Source of the DNA: Bacteroidales bacterium
GTDB lineage: Bacteria > Bacteroidota > Bacteroidia > Bacteroidales > UBA932
NCBI GenBank assembly: GCA_017615135.1
Contig: JAGAAU010000089.1
Location: 1-6,678 of the forward strand
Length of the DNA: 6,678 nucleotides
Reading direction: 5' to 3'
Part shown: positions 1 to 6,678 of the stretch, piece after piece
How the letters are laid out: every line of letters starts with the position of its first letter
Position numbering within the stretch: the first letter of the stretch is position 1
Program-made: the position numbers and the translations under genes
The notes under the pieces: generated by a model
The model's database searches: none
Told to the model about the DNA's origin: nothing
The model's input: only the letters and a program-made list of their open reading frames with translations

Positions 1-60
1 CACGAAGTGGGAGGGGTCGCGAAGCGACGGTCCTGGCAGGTGAGGGCTGCCCCTGGCGGA
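1..60. repeat. GC-rich leader with GAA-loop palindromes
   Basis: Two short palindromes with the same GAA loop stand one after the other: CAC-GAA-GTG at 1-9 and GTCGC-GAA-GCGAC at 16-28. A third possible stem pairs GGCAG (35-39) with CTGCC (47-51). This arrangement suggests a structured intergenic element, possibly one copy of a dispersed repeat that is cut by the window edge. The clpB reading frame is open through it, but the encoded residues do not resemble a Clp N-terminal domain, so I treat it as non-coding. Repeat status is inference, because only one copy lies in the window. Confidence 0.35.
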
Positions 61-70
61 GAAGACAAAA

Positions 71-76
71 AGGAGG
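71..76 (+). promoter_or_regulatory. Strong Shine-Dalgarno site of clpB
   Basis: AGGAGG lies 8 bases before the ATG at 85 and decides the start of clpB. The ATG at 78 is closer to the site but is in another frame. Such a full Shine-Dalgarno match is uncommon in Bacteroidota, where most genes rely on A/T-rich leaders. Neither peptidase gene in this window has one. Confidence 0.7.
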
Positions 77-84
77 AATGCAAT

Positions 85-2136
85 ATGGAAAACAAGTATG
101 AATTTTTAAGCAAGTATGCCATAGACCTCAACGAGGCGGCATCCAAGGGTAAGACAGACCCTGTGATAGGCCGCGACGACGAGATTCGCCGCGTACTTCA
201 AATACTGTCCAGGCGCACGACGAACAATCCCATCCTCGTGGGCGAGCCCGGCGTGGGCAAAACCGCAATATCCGAAGGCATCGCCGCGAAAATAGTGAAC
301 GGGCAGGTTCCGGAGAATCTGAAGAACCGCAAAATCTATTCTCTGGACATGGGAGCCCTCATCGCCGGAGCAAAATATCAGGGAGAATTCGAGGAAAGGC
401 TCAAGGGAGTGGTGAAAGAAGTAGTAGACAGCGAGGGGCAGGTAATCCTGTTCATCGATGAAATCCACACCCTCGTGGGGGCCGGCAGGTCTTCCGGGGC
501 AATGGACGCCTCAAATATCCTGAAACCCGCACTGGCGCGGGGTGAGCTGCGCACTATAGGCTCAACCACTCTGGACGAGTACCAGAAATACTTCGAGCAG
601 GACAAAGCCCTGGAGCGGCGGTTCCAGAAAGTCATGGTAGACGAGCCCAGCCCGGCCGAGAGCATCGCCATTCTTCGAGGACTGAAGGAGCGCTATGAGA
701 ACCATCACCGGGTGAAGATTGAAGACGACGCCCTGATTGCAGCCGTGAACCTTTCTCACCGCTACATCAACAACCGTTTCCTTCCGGACAAGGCCATAGA
801 CCTGGTAGATGAAGCCGCATCCCGGCTGCGCCTGGAGATGAACTCCGTTCCCGAGCCAATCGACGACCTGAACAGCCGCATACGTCAGCTGGAGATTGAA
901 AAGGAGGCCATCAAGCGCGAGGGAGTATCGCTCAAACTGGATAAAATAAAGTCTGAGCTGCAGGAACTGCAGGAGAAACGCAAGACTCTTATGGACAAGT
1001 GGGAGCGCGAGAAGAAAATACTCTCAGACATTCAGACGGCCAGGCAGGAAATGGAAAACTGGCGCATAGAGGCCGCATCTGCGGAACGTGCGGGAGATTA
1101 CGGCAAAGTTGCGGAACTGCGCTACGGCAGAATGGCCCAGGCCCAGAAGAAGATAGATGACCTTACCGCCCAGCAGGCACAAATTAAGGATCCCATAATC
1201 ACTGAAGCCGTTACCCCTGAAGACATTGCGGAAGTGGTGGCAAGGTGGACCGGAATCCCTGTAAACCGTATGCTGGAAAGCGAGAAGGAGAAACTGCTGA
1301 AGATGGAAGACAGCCTCCGCCAGAGGGTTGTAGGGCAGGAAAAAGCTATCGAGGCGGTATCCGATGCAGTGCGCCGCAGCCGTGCCGGACTGAATAACGA
1401 GCACCGGCCCATAGGCTCCTTCCTCTTCCTCGGAACCACCGGCGTAGGCAAGACCGAACTGGCAAAAGCCCTCGCAGAATTCCTGTTCAACGATGAAAGT
1501 ATGCTCACCAGGATAGATATGAGCGAATACCAGGAAAGCCATACCGTCAGCCGGCTGGTCGGTGCGCCTCCGGGATATGTGGGCTACGACGAAGGCGGAC
1601 AGCTCACCGAGGCCGTAAGGCGCAAGCCCTACTCGGTGATTCTGCTGGACGAGATAGAGAAGGCCCATCCGGACGTATTCAACATCCTGCTGCAGGTACT
1701 GGACGACGGACGTCTTACCGACAACAAGGGCCGCACCGCAGACTTCAAGAACACTATCCTGATTATGACCTCCAACCTGAAGGAGGAGGAACTGCGCCTG
1801 CGCATGAGGCCTGAATTCCTGAACAGGATAGACGAGACCGTGGTGTTCAACCCTCTGACCAGGGAAGACATCCGTAAGATAGTCCACATACAGATGGCCC
1901 TCCTCCAGAAGAAACTGGAAGAGAGCAACATCAAGCTCGGTTTCACCCGCGCCTTCGAAGACGATATGGTGGAAAACGGATTCGACCCCGTATTCGGCGC
2001 CAGACCAGTCAAGAGGCTCATCCAGAGAGAATTGGTGAACAAACTCGCCAAAGAAATCCTGGACGGCACAATCCGAAAGGATTCAGCCGTAGAGGCCGAC
2101 TGCGTAAACGGGGAGACTATTCTCCGGAACGTTTGA
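85..2136 (+). CDS. clpB: ClpB-type AAA+ protein disaggregase lacking the N domain
   Basis: This 683-residue protein is a cytosolic Hsp100 chaperone that threads aggregated proteins through a hexameric ring, normally together with DnaK. First ATPase module: Walker A GEPGVGKT at 53-60, pore-loop Tyr98, Walker B Asp125-Glu126, arginine finger Arg178/Arg179. The ClpB-specific middle coiled coil spans about 256-375, which separates it from ClpA and ClpC. Second module: Walker A GTTGVGKT at 450-457 (Thr451 where ClpB normally has Pro), pore-loop Tyr498, Walker B Asp522-Glu523, sensor-1 Asn564, arginine finger Arg581, sensor-2 GAR ending at Arg640. Typical ClpB has about 860 residues. This one lacks the Clp_N domain of about 150 residues and has only about 8 residues between the sensor-1 strand and the arginine-finger segment, against about 28 in E. 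coli. The start at 85 is chosen from the AGGAGG site. The frame is open to the window edge, so an upstream start is not fully excluded. The promoter is not visible. Confidence 0.93.
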   Translation: MENKYEFLSKYAIDLNEAASKGKTDPVIGRDDEIRRVLQILSRRTTNNPILVGEPGVGKTAISEGIAAKIVNGQVPENLKNRKIYSLDMGALIAGAKYQGEFEERLKGVVKEVVDSEGQVILFIDEIHTLVGAGRSSGAMDASNILKPALARGELRTIGSTTLDEYQKYFEQDKALERRFQKVMVDEPSPAESIAILRGLKERYENHHRVKIEDDALIAAVNLSHRYINNRFLPDKAIDLVDEAASRLRLEMNSVPEPIDDLNSRIRQLEIEKEAIKREGVSLKLDKIKSELQELQEKRKTLMDKWEREKKILSDIQTARQEMENWRIEAASAERAGDYGKVAELRYGRMAQAQKKIDDLTAQQAQIKDPIITEAVTPEDIAEVVARWTGIPVNRMLESEKEKLLKMEDSLRQRVVGQEKAIEAVSDAVRRSRAGLNNEHRPIGSFLFLGTTGVGKTELAKALAEFLFNDESMLTRIDMSEYQESHTVSRLVGAPPGYVGYDEGGQLTEAVRRKPYSVILLDEIEKAHPDVFNILLQVLDDGRLTDNKGRTADFKNTILIMTSNLKEEELRLRMRPEFLNRIDETVVFNPLTREDIRKIVHIQMALLQKKLEESNIKLGFTRAFEDDMVENGFDPVFGARPVKRLIQRELVNKLAKEILDGTIRKDSAVEADCVNGETILRNV

Positions 2137-4237
2137 ATTCCATACCCAGATTCTTGAAGATAAAGGCGTAAATATCAGCCGTCTCTTCAAGCACCTTAGA
2201 CAGCGGCTTGCCGCCACCGTGTCCCGCCTTGGTATCTATGCGTATCAGGGCGGGTTTGTTTCCGGCATTGCAGGCCTGCAGGGTAGCGGCGAACTTGAAG
2301 GAATGCGCGGGGACCACCCTGTCGTCGTGGTCTGCGGTAGTTATAAGGGTTGCCGGATAGGCTACTCCTTCGCGGATATTGTGCAGCGGAGAATATGAAT
2401 AGAGATAGCGGAACATTTCCTCGCTCTCTTCACTGGTGCCGTAATCGGGCGCCCAGTTCCAGCCGATGGTGAATTTGTGATAACGCAGCATGTCCATCAC
2501 ACCCACTTCAGGGATTGCTACGGCAAAGAGTTCCGGCTCCTGAGTCATGCAGGCGCCCACCAGCAGACCACCGTTGGAACCACCCATGATTGCCAGTTTC
2601 TCCGGGCAGGTATAGCCTTCGGCAATGAGATAGCGTGCCGCGGCAATGAAGTCGTCGAACACGTTCTGCTTGTTCATGCGGGTGCCGGCCATGTGCCATT
2701 CTTCTCCGTACTCTCCCCCACCCCTCAGATTGACCTGAGCATAGATTCCGCCGTTCTCTATGAAAGGTATGCGGGACGACGAGAAGGAAGGAGGAAGGGA
2801 TATATTGAATCCGCCGTAGCCGTAGAGGAGCACCGGATTGGTTCCGTCCGGCTGCATGCCCTTGCGGTAGGTGATGCTCATGGGTATGCGGGTGCCGTCT
2901 TTGCTTGCAAAGAACAGCTGGCGGCTCTCGAACAGGGAGGTGTCGAACCCGATGGCGGGTTTGGTGTAAACCTCGCTCTCGCCGCTGTTAATATCATAGG
3001 AATAGATAGTTCCGGGAGTGGTAAATGAGGTGTAGGCGTAGTAGCACCAGTCTTCGCCCTTGCGGCAGGAGAAACCTGCGGTTCCAACGCCGGGAAATTC
3101 CACCTTTCTCAGGAATTTGCCGGCTTTGGTACAGAGGCAGGCGTCCGTAGCGGCGTCTTTACTGTAGGTGAGCAGGAGTTTGTCGGCAATAAAATCGACT
3201 CCGGCAAGTACATTTTCAGACTCCGGAATTACGGTCTTCCAGTTGCCGCTGCCGGGATTGCTCAAATTTGCCACCACCAGACGGTACTTGGGAGCGTCTT
3301 TGTTGGTGAAAATATAGATAAGGTTTCCCTCGGTCTCTATTGCGTAGCATTCATTCTTCATGTCCGAAGTCATGGGTACGAAGCCGGAATCCTTACGCAA
3401 GTCTTTCACATACAGATTATTGCCATTATCGGCCCCGCTCTCGGTCAGGAAGGCCATGGTCTCTTCCTCGTTGGTGGAGAGGGTGTAGAAACGCAGAGGG
3501 CAGTCCGGATTGTTGTAGAACAGTTTATCTTCAGACTGGGGAGTTCCCAGCTTATGGTAGTAAATCTTATGGCCCTCGTTTTTGGCGCTGTATGCACCCG
3601 CACCGTCTCCGGAGGGAGCGTCATAGGCACTGTAGTAGAAGCCGTCGCCATGCCAGGCCGCTCCGGAGAATTTCGCCCACTCGATATGGTCTTCCAGCAG
3701 AGTACCGTCCTGCACGTTCATCACATAGAATTCCTGCCAGTCGCTGCCGCTGCGGGAGATACTGTAGGCCAGATAGCGGGAATCCCGGGAGAAATAAACC
3801 CCTTTGAGGGCCACTGTGCCGTCGTCGGACAGGCTGTTGGGGTCCAGGAGCACACGCGCTTCCGCCCCGGGACTGTCCTGCTCATAGAGCACGCTCTGGT
3901 TCTGCAGACCGTCGTTACGGTAGAAATACCACTTCCCGTTGCGATGCCTGGAGGGGGCGCCTATCCTCTCGAAATTCGTCAGGTCCTGCAGGCGCTTCAG
4001 CAGGGCATTGCGGTAGGGAATCCCGCGCAGGTAGTGATTGGTGTATTTGTTCTGGGCCTCAACCCACGCCGCCGTCTGCTCGGAATTGTCATCCTCGAGC
4101 CAGCGGTAGGGATCCGCCACCTCCACGCCGAAGTAAGTGTCTTTAACGTCGCATTTCGGGGTATCAGGGAGTTTGGGGGCACAGGCGGCCTGGGATGCCG
4201 CAATTACGGTAATCATGACGATTTCTTTGATTTTCAT
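2117..4237 (-). CDS. Exported prolyl oligopeptidase, family S9A
   Basis: This 706-residue serine peptidase should cut short peptides after proline. Residues about 25-425 match the seven-bladed propeller domain that restricts access to small substrates; about 430-700 is the alpha/beta-hydrolase domain. The triad is Ser554 (in GGSNGG), Asp638 (in DHDDRV) and His673 (in KAGHGG). Residues that hold proline in the well-studied porcine enzyme have counterparts: Tyr474, Phe477, Trp595 and Arg640. Hence true prolyl specificity is likely. The N-terminus (1-18) is a signal peptide with Lys2/Lys4 and a hydrophobic core. Cys19 in QAAC could be lipidated, but Gln at -3 is a poor lipobox, so signal peptidase I cleavage and periplasmic release is an alternative. 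Transcription starts from the divergent promoter at 4266-4297. No Shine-Dalgarno site is seen. The 3' end overlaps clpB tail to tail by 20 bases. Confidence 0.95.
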   Translation of the reverse strand: MKIKEIVMITVIAASQAACAPKLPDTPKCDVKDTYFGVEVADPYRWLEDDNSEQTAAWVEAQNKYTNHYLRGIPYRNALLKRLQDLTNFERIGAPSRHRNGKWYFYRNDGLQNQSVLYEQDSPGAEARVLLDPNSLSDDGTVALKGVYFSRDSRYLAYSISRSGSDWQEFYVMNVQDGTLLEDHIEWAKFSGAAWHGDGFYYSAYDAPSGDGAGAYSAKNEGHKIYYHKLGTPQSEDKLFYNNPDCPLRFYTLSTNEEETMAFLTESGADNGNNLYVKDLRKDSGFVPMTSDMKNECYAIETEGNLIYIFTNKDAPKYRLVVANLSNPGSGNWKTVIPESENVLAGVDFIADKLLLTYSKDAATDACLCTKAGKFLRKVEFPGVGTAGFSCRKGEDWCYYAYTSFTTPGTIYSYDINSGESEVYTKPAIGFDTSLFESRQLFFASKDGTRIPMSITYRKGMQPDGTNPVLLYGYGGFNISLPPSFSSSRIPFIENGGIYAQVNLRGGGEYGEEWHMAGTRMNKQNVFDDFIAAARYLIAEGYTCPEKLAIMGGSNGGLLVGACMTQEPELFAVAIPEVGVMDMLRYHKFTIGWNWAPDYGTSEESEEMFRYLYSYSPLHNIREGVAYPATLITTADHDDRVVPAHSFKFAATLQACNAGNKPALIRIDTKAGHGGGKPLSKVLEETADIYAFIFKNLGMEFKRSGE

Positions 4238-4250
4238 ATTGCAGGTTTAT

Positions 4251-4283
4251 TATGTCCTATTTCTGCAAATATACTTATCTTTG
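4251..4283 (+). promoter_or_regulatory. Bacteroidota-type promoter of dcp
   Basis: TATCTTTG at 4276-4283 matches the -7 element TAnnTTTG exactly. TATG at 4251-4254 fits TTTG in three of four bases, with a 21-base spacer. Transcription would begin near 4288, giving a leader of only about 17 bases before the ATG at 4305. Its -7 element sits inside the spacer of the opposing promoter, two bases from that promoter's own -7 element. Confidence 0.65.
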
Positions 4284-4297
4284 TGCATCATTACTAA
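4266..4297 (-). promoter_or_regulatory. Bacteroidota-type promoter of the prolyl oligopeptidase gene
   Basis: Read on the minus strand, TATATTTG at 4273-4266 matches the Bacteroidota -7 element TAnnTTTG exactly. TTAG at 4297-4294 fits the -33 element TTTG in three of four bases, with a 20-base spacer. The start codon at 4237 follows after a leader of roughly 24 bases. The promoter interlocks with the dcp promoter on the other strand. It is a prediction from motif and spacing only. Confidence 0.65.
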
Positions 4298-4304
4298 CGG
4301 TTTT

Positions 4305-6404
4305 ATGAAAAATAAATTCGCCCTTTGCGCCGCCTGTTGCGCCGCGCTTTTATCTTGCAATATGGAAAATCCTCTGCTTGTACCCTCTAAAGCTCCGTTC
4401 GGAGCTCCCCAGTTCGATAAAATCAAGAACGAACACTACCTGCCCGCATTCAAGGAAGCGATTGCCGAAGCCAAGGCCGAGGTAGACGCCATCTGCGAGT
4501 GCCAGGACGAGCCGGATTTCTCCAACACTATCGAGGCCCTGGAATTCGCAGGAAGAAAACTGGAGAATGTGAGCAACATTTTCTACAATCTCATGGAGGC
4601 AGACACGAATCCGGAGATGCAGGCCCTGGCAGAAGAAATTGCGCCGCTCACCACAGAATTCTCCATGTACGTGAACCTGAACGAGAAACTTTTCTCCCGG
4701 GTGGATGCGGTATATGCCAGGAAAGACAGCCTAGATCTGGACGGCCCGCAGAAGAAACTGCTGGAAGACTGCTGGCGCGGATTCGTTCGGGGCGGAGCCA
4801 AACTTTCCCCGGAAGACAAGGAAACCCTGTCCAACCTTACAGAGCAGCTATCCCTGCTGGGAATCAAGTTCTCCAAGAATGTGCTGGACGCCACGAATGC
4901 CTTTACCATGCAGCTCAAGGACAGCTCGGAGCTTGCCGGACTGCCCGGGTTCGTAGTGGACGGTGCGGCTGCACTTGCGGCCGAAAAGGGCCTCGAGGGC
5001 TGGGTGATAGACCTGTCCTACCCTTCCTACGGTCCCTTCATGCAGTACAGCACCCGCAGGGACCTGCGCGAAAAACTCTATAAGGCTTACAACACGAGGG
5101 CTGTCGACGGAGAATTCGACAACCGCGAGATTATCCGCCAGATAGCAGACCTCCGGCTGAAGAAAGCCAATCTGCTGGGATACGCCACTCACGCAGACTA
5201 TGTACTCGAGGAGAGGATGGCCAAGAACCCCGCAAAGGTAAAGGCCTTCCTGGATGAGCTGCTTACCCCGTCTCTGCCCGCCGCCCGCCGCGACGTGGCC
5301 ACCGTTGCCGCCTTTGCCAAGGAAAACGGCTTTACCGGGCAGCTCCAGCCCTGGGATTTCGGATTCTGGAGCGAGAAGTGCAAGGAAGCCGGATACGAGC
5401 TTAAAGACGAAGAACTGAAGCCCTACTTCCAGCTGGAAGACTGCATCAACGCGGTATTCAGCCTGGCCGGCAGATTGTACGGGCTGAACTTCACCGAGCG
5501 CAGCGACATCCCCGTCTATCACAAAGACGTGAAGGTATATGAAGTATCCGACGCCACCGGACGCCACATGGCCCTCTTCTATGCCGATTTCTTCCCGCGC
5601 GAGAGCAAGAGGGGCGGCGCCTGGATGACGGAATTCCGCGGCCAGAGCATAGTGGACGGAGTTGAATACCGCCCGTTCATCAGCCTGGTGACCAATTTCA
5701 CCAAACCCACCGCCAACACTCCTTCCCTGCTTACCCACGACGAATTCAGCACCCTGCTGCACGAGTTCGGACATTCCCTCCACGGCATGCTGGCCGAAGG
5801 TCGCTATCCATCCCAGACCGGCACCTCAGTGGCCACAGACTTTGTGGAGATGCCTTCGCAGATAATGGAAAACTGGGCTTTCGAGCCTGAGTTCCTCAAC
5901 ACCTTTGCAAAGCACTACGAGACCGGAGAACCCATGCCCGCCGAACTGATTGAGAAGCTGGTGAAAGCCAAGAACTACCTGGCCGCATACTATCAGGTAC
6001 GCCAGCTGCAGTACGGCATTCTGGACATGGCATGGCACAGCACCACCGAAATTCCTACCGGAGATGTCTGCGAATTCGAGCATAAGGCCGTAGAGCGCTG
6101 CGCAGTGCTTCCCACCGTTGAAGGCTGCTGCATGTCTCCTGCTTTCTCCCACATTTTCGCGGGCGGCTATTCAGCAGGATACTATTCCTACAAGTGGTCC
6201 GAAGTGCTTGAGGCTGATGCATTCTCCCTCTTCGAGGAAAAGGGCATATTCAACCGCGAGGTTGCAGATTCCTTCCGCGAGAATATCCTGTCCAAGGGCA
6301 GCAGCGAGGACGAGGCGGTCCTGTACCGCCGCTGGCGCGGGCACGACCCTCAGCCGGAGGCACTGCTTAAGAAATTAGGAATTTGGAAATCCAAAAAAAT
6401 GTAG
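4305..6404 (+). CDS. dcp: Peptidyl-dipeptidase Dcp, M3 family zinc lipoprotein
   Basis: This 699-residue zinc metallopeptidase is expected to release dipeptides from the C-terminus of oligopeptides. The zinc site is complete: HEFGH at 486-490 (ligands His486 and His490, catalytic Glu487) and third ligand Glu515 in DFVEMPSQ, 29 residues after the first histidine, as is usual in M3. The stretch with Tyr622, Tyr626 and Tyr627 matches the conserved tyrosine-rich segment that binds substrate. DFVEMPSQIMENW and the length (about 680 in E. coli Dcp) favour Dcp over oligopeptidase A. Residues 1-17 form a signal peptide with lipobox LLSC, so Cys18 is probably lipidated and the enzyme is membrane-anchored outside the cytoplasm; E. 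coli Dcp is cytosolic. The start at 4305 is chosen because it lies just after the promoter and gives the signal peptide; the longer open frame would run through the promoter. Two stops in a row (TAGTAG) end the gene. Confidence 0.95.
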   Translation: MKNKFALCAACCAALLSCNMENPLLVPSKAPFGAPQFDKIKNEHYLPAFKEAIAEAKAEVDAICECQDEPDFSNTIEALEFAGRKLENVSNIFYNLMEADTNPEMQALAEEIAPLTTEFSMYVNLNEKLFSRVDAVYARKDSLDLDGPQKKLLEDCWRGFVRGGAKLSPEDKETLSNLTEQLSLLGIKFSKNVLDATNAFTMQLKDSSELAGLPGFVVDGAAALAAEKGLEGWVIDLSYPSYGPFMQYSTRRDLREKLYKAYNTRAVDGEFDNREIIRQIADLRLKKANLLGYATHADYVLEERMAKNPAKVKAFLDELLTPSLPAARRDVATVAAFAKENGFTGQLQPWDFGFWSEKCKEAGYELKDEELKPYFQLEDCINAVFSLAGRLYGLNFTERSDIPVYHKDVKVYEVSDATGRHMALFYADFFPRESKRGGAWMTEFRGQSIVDGVEYRPFISLVTNFTKPTANTPSLLTHDEFSTLLHEFGHSLHGMLAEGRYPSQTGTSVATDFVEMPSQIMENWAFEPEFLNTFAKHYETGEPMPAELIEKLVKAKNYLAAYYQVRQLQYGILDMAWHSTTEIPTGDVCEFEHKAVERCAVLPTVEGCCMSPAFSHIFAGGYSAGYYSYKWSEVLEADAFSLFEEKGIFNREVADSFRENILSKGSSEDEAVLYRRWRGHDPQPEALLKKLGIWKSKKM

Positions 6405-6412
6405 TAGATTTG
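6382..6412 (+). promoter_or_regulatory. Promoter of tRNA-Ser, embedded in the dcp 3' end
   Basis: TTTG at 6382-6385, a 19-base spacer and TAGATTTG at 6405-6412 form a perfect match to the Bacteroidota -33/-7 promoter. The -33 element is inside the last codons of dcp, and the second of its two stop codons (6405-6407) is part of the -7 element. Transcription would start near 6417, about 40 bases before the mature tRNA. The leader can form a small CCAAA/TTTGG hairpin (6418-6422 with 6428-6432). Confidence 0.75.
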
Positions 6413-6455
6413 CAGTCCCAAAACGGATTTGGCAACACCAGACACCCGGGATTCA

Positions 6456-6542
6456 GGAGAGGTGGGTGAGTGGCTGAAACCACAGGTTTGCTAAACCTGC
6501 ATACGGGAAACCGTATCACGAGTTCGAATCTCGTCCTCTCCG
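6456..6542 (+). tRNA. tRNA-Ser, anticodon GCT
   Basis: The cloverleaf is complete. The acceptor stem GGAGAGG (6456-6462) pairs with CCTCTCC (6535-6541), followed by discriminator G6542. The anticodon stem CAGGT/ACCTG encloses loop TTGCTAA, with anticodon GCT at 6490-6492, which reads the serine codons AGC and AGT. A long variable arm, ATACGG-GAAA-CCGTAT (6501-6516), is the hallmark of serine tRNAs. The T arm is ACGAG-TTCGAAT-CTCGT (6518-6534). CCA is not encoded and must be added after transcription. The gene lies 51 bases after dcp, has its own promoter, and may also be reached by read-through from dcp. Confidence 0.97.
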
Positions 6543-6544
6543 CA

Positions 6545-6586
6545 AACAGCCTTGTAATCGACTGATTACAAGGCTGTTATCTTTTT
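6545..6586 (+). terminator. Intrinsic terminator after tRNA-Ser
   Basis: A perfect 15-bp inverted repeat (6545-6559 with 6564-6578) with loop GACT is followed by TATCTTTTT, a T-rich tract ending at 6586. It begins two bases after the tRNA. It would end both tRNA transcripts and any read-through from dcp, for which no other terminator is seen. In the opposite direction only three T residues follow the stem, so it is a weak terminator for the minus-strand gene to its right. Confidence 0.88.
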
Positions 6587-6597
6587 AACATACAAAT

Positions 6598-6678
6598 TTA
6601 CATACTTTCCTTCCACTCTGCCGGAGACTTTCCGGTGAAGGCTTTGAAGTTGCGGAAGAAGGAGGTTTCGCTGGAGAA
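6598..6678 (-). CDS. AraC-family HTH protein, C-terminal end only
   Basis: The minus strand encodes the last 26 residues of a protein, ending in TAA at 6600-6598; the rest lies beyond the right edge. The residues FSSETSFFRNFKAFTG followed by KSPAEW match the end of the second helix-turn-helix of AraC/XylS-type DNA-binding domains. It could be a stand-alone AraC regulator or the C-terminus of a larger sensor such as a hybrid two-component system; the visible part cannot tell. It converges on the tRNA-Ser gene. Confidence 0.82.
   Translation of the reverse strand, partial: FSSETSFFRNFKAFTGKSPAEWKESM

Noticed and set aside
7..84. In-frame extension of ClpB by 26 residues to an ATG at position 7
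   Set aside because: The extension does not resemble the Clp_N domain or its linker, runs through the palindromes, and has no ribosome binding site, while AGGAGG points to 85.
1024..1887. Long open frame of 287 codons on the minus strand inside clpB
   Set aside because: It is a shadow of the GC-rich clpB coding strand and shows no recognisable domain.
2112..2125. GGAGA/TCTCC hairpin in the overlap of the convergent genes, as a terminator
   Set aside because: The stem is only 5 bp and has no T tract on either strand.
3554..4297. Open frame of 247 codons on the plus strand across the prolyl oligopeptidase N-terminus
   Set aside because: It is antisense to conserved propeller sequence and runs through the divergent promoter region.
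4137..4304. In-frame extension of Dcp by 56 residues
   Set aside because: It is antisense to the signal peptide of the prolyl oligopeptidase and crosses both promoters; the ATG at 4305 gives a proper lipoprotein signal.
4848..5783. Open frame of 311 codons on the minus strand inside dcp
   Set aside because: It lies wholly antisense to conserved dcp sequence and shows no recognisable domain.
6456..6542. tRNA-Ser as an integration site of a mobile element
   Set aside because: No repeat of the tRNA 3' end, integrase or other mobile gene is visible in the window.

Overview
The window looks like a Bacteroidota chromosome, most likely a gut-type Bacteroidales. The reasons are matches to the Bacteroidota promoter -7 element (TAnnTTTG) in front of three genes, two of them without a Shine-Dalgarno sequence, a lipoprotein-type peptidase, and a moderately GC-rich coding style. 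A genus cannot be named from the sequence alone.

Layout. Bases 1-84 are a GC-rich leader with small GAA-loop palindromes, ending in a strong AGGAGG ribosome binding site. From 85 to 2136 (+) there is a ClpB-type AAA+ disaggregase. It has both ATPase modules and the middle coiled coil, but no N-terminal Clp_N domain, and its segment after sensor 1 of the second ATPase module is much shortened. Its 3' end overlaps by 20 bases the 3' end of a convergent gene, 2117-4237 (-). That gene encodes an exported prolyl oligopeptidase (family S9A) with an intact catalytic triad. A 67-base gap (4238-4304) holds two divergent promoters that interlock. On its other side lies dcp, 4305-6404 (+), an M3-family peptidyl-dipeptidase with a lipoprotein signal. 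The promoter of a tRNA-Ser(GCT) gene (6456-6542) is embedded in the last codons and stop of dcp. The tRNA is followed at once by a perfect 15-bp terminator hairpin. The right edge carries the last 26 codons of an AraC-type DNA-binding protein on the minus strand.

How the genes fit together. The two divergent peptidases make sense as a pair in the cell envelope: one cuts oligopeptides after proline, the other removes C-terminal dipeptides. Their promoters occupy the same DNA, so their transcription may be mutually exclusive. ClpB is a cytosolic protein-rescue machine and has no evident link to them beyond proximity. I see no mobile element, CRISPR array or clearly new multi-gene system. The points most worth a second look are the compact ClpB and the nested or overlapping promoters.
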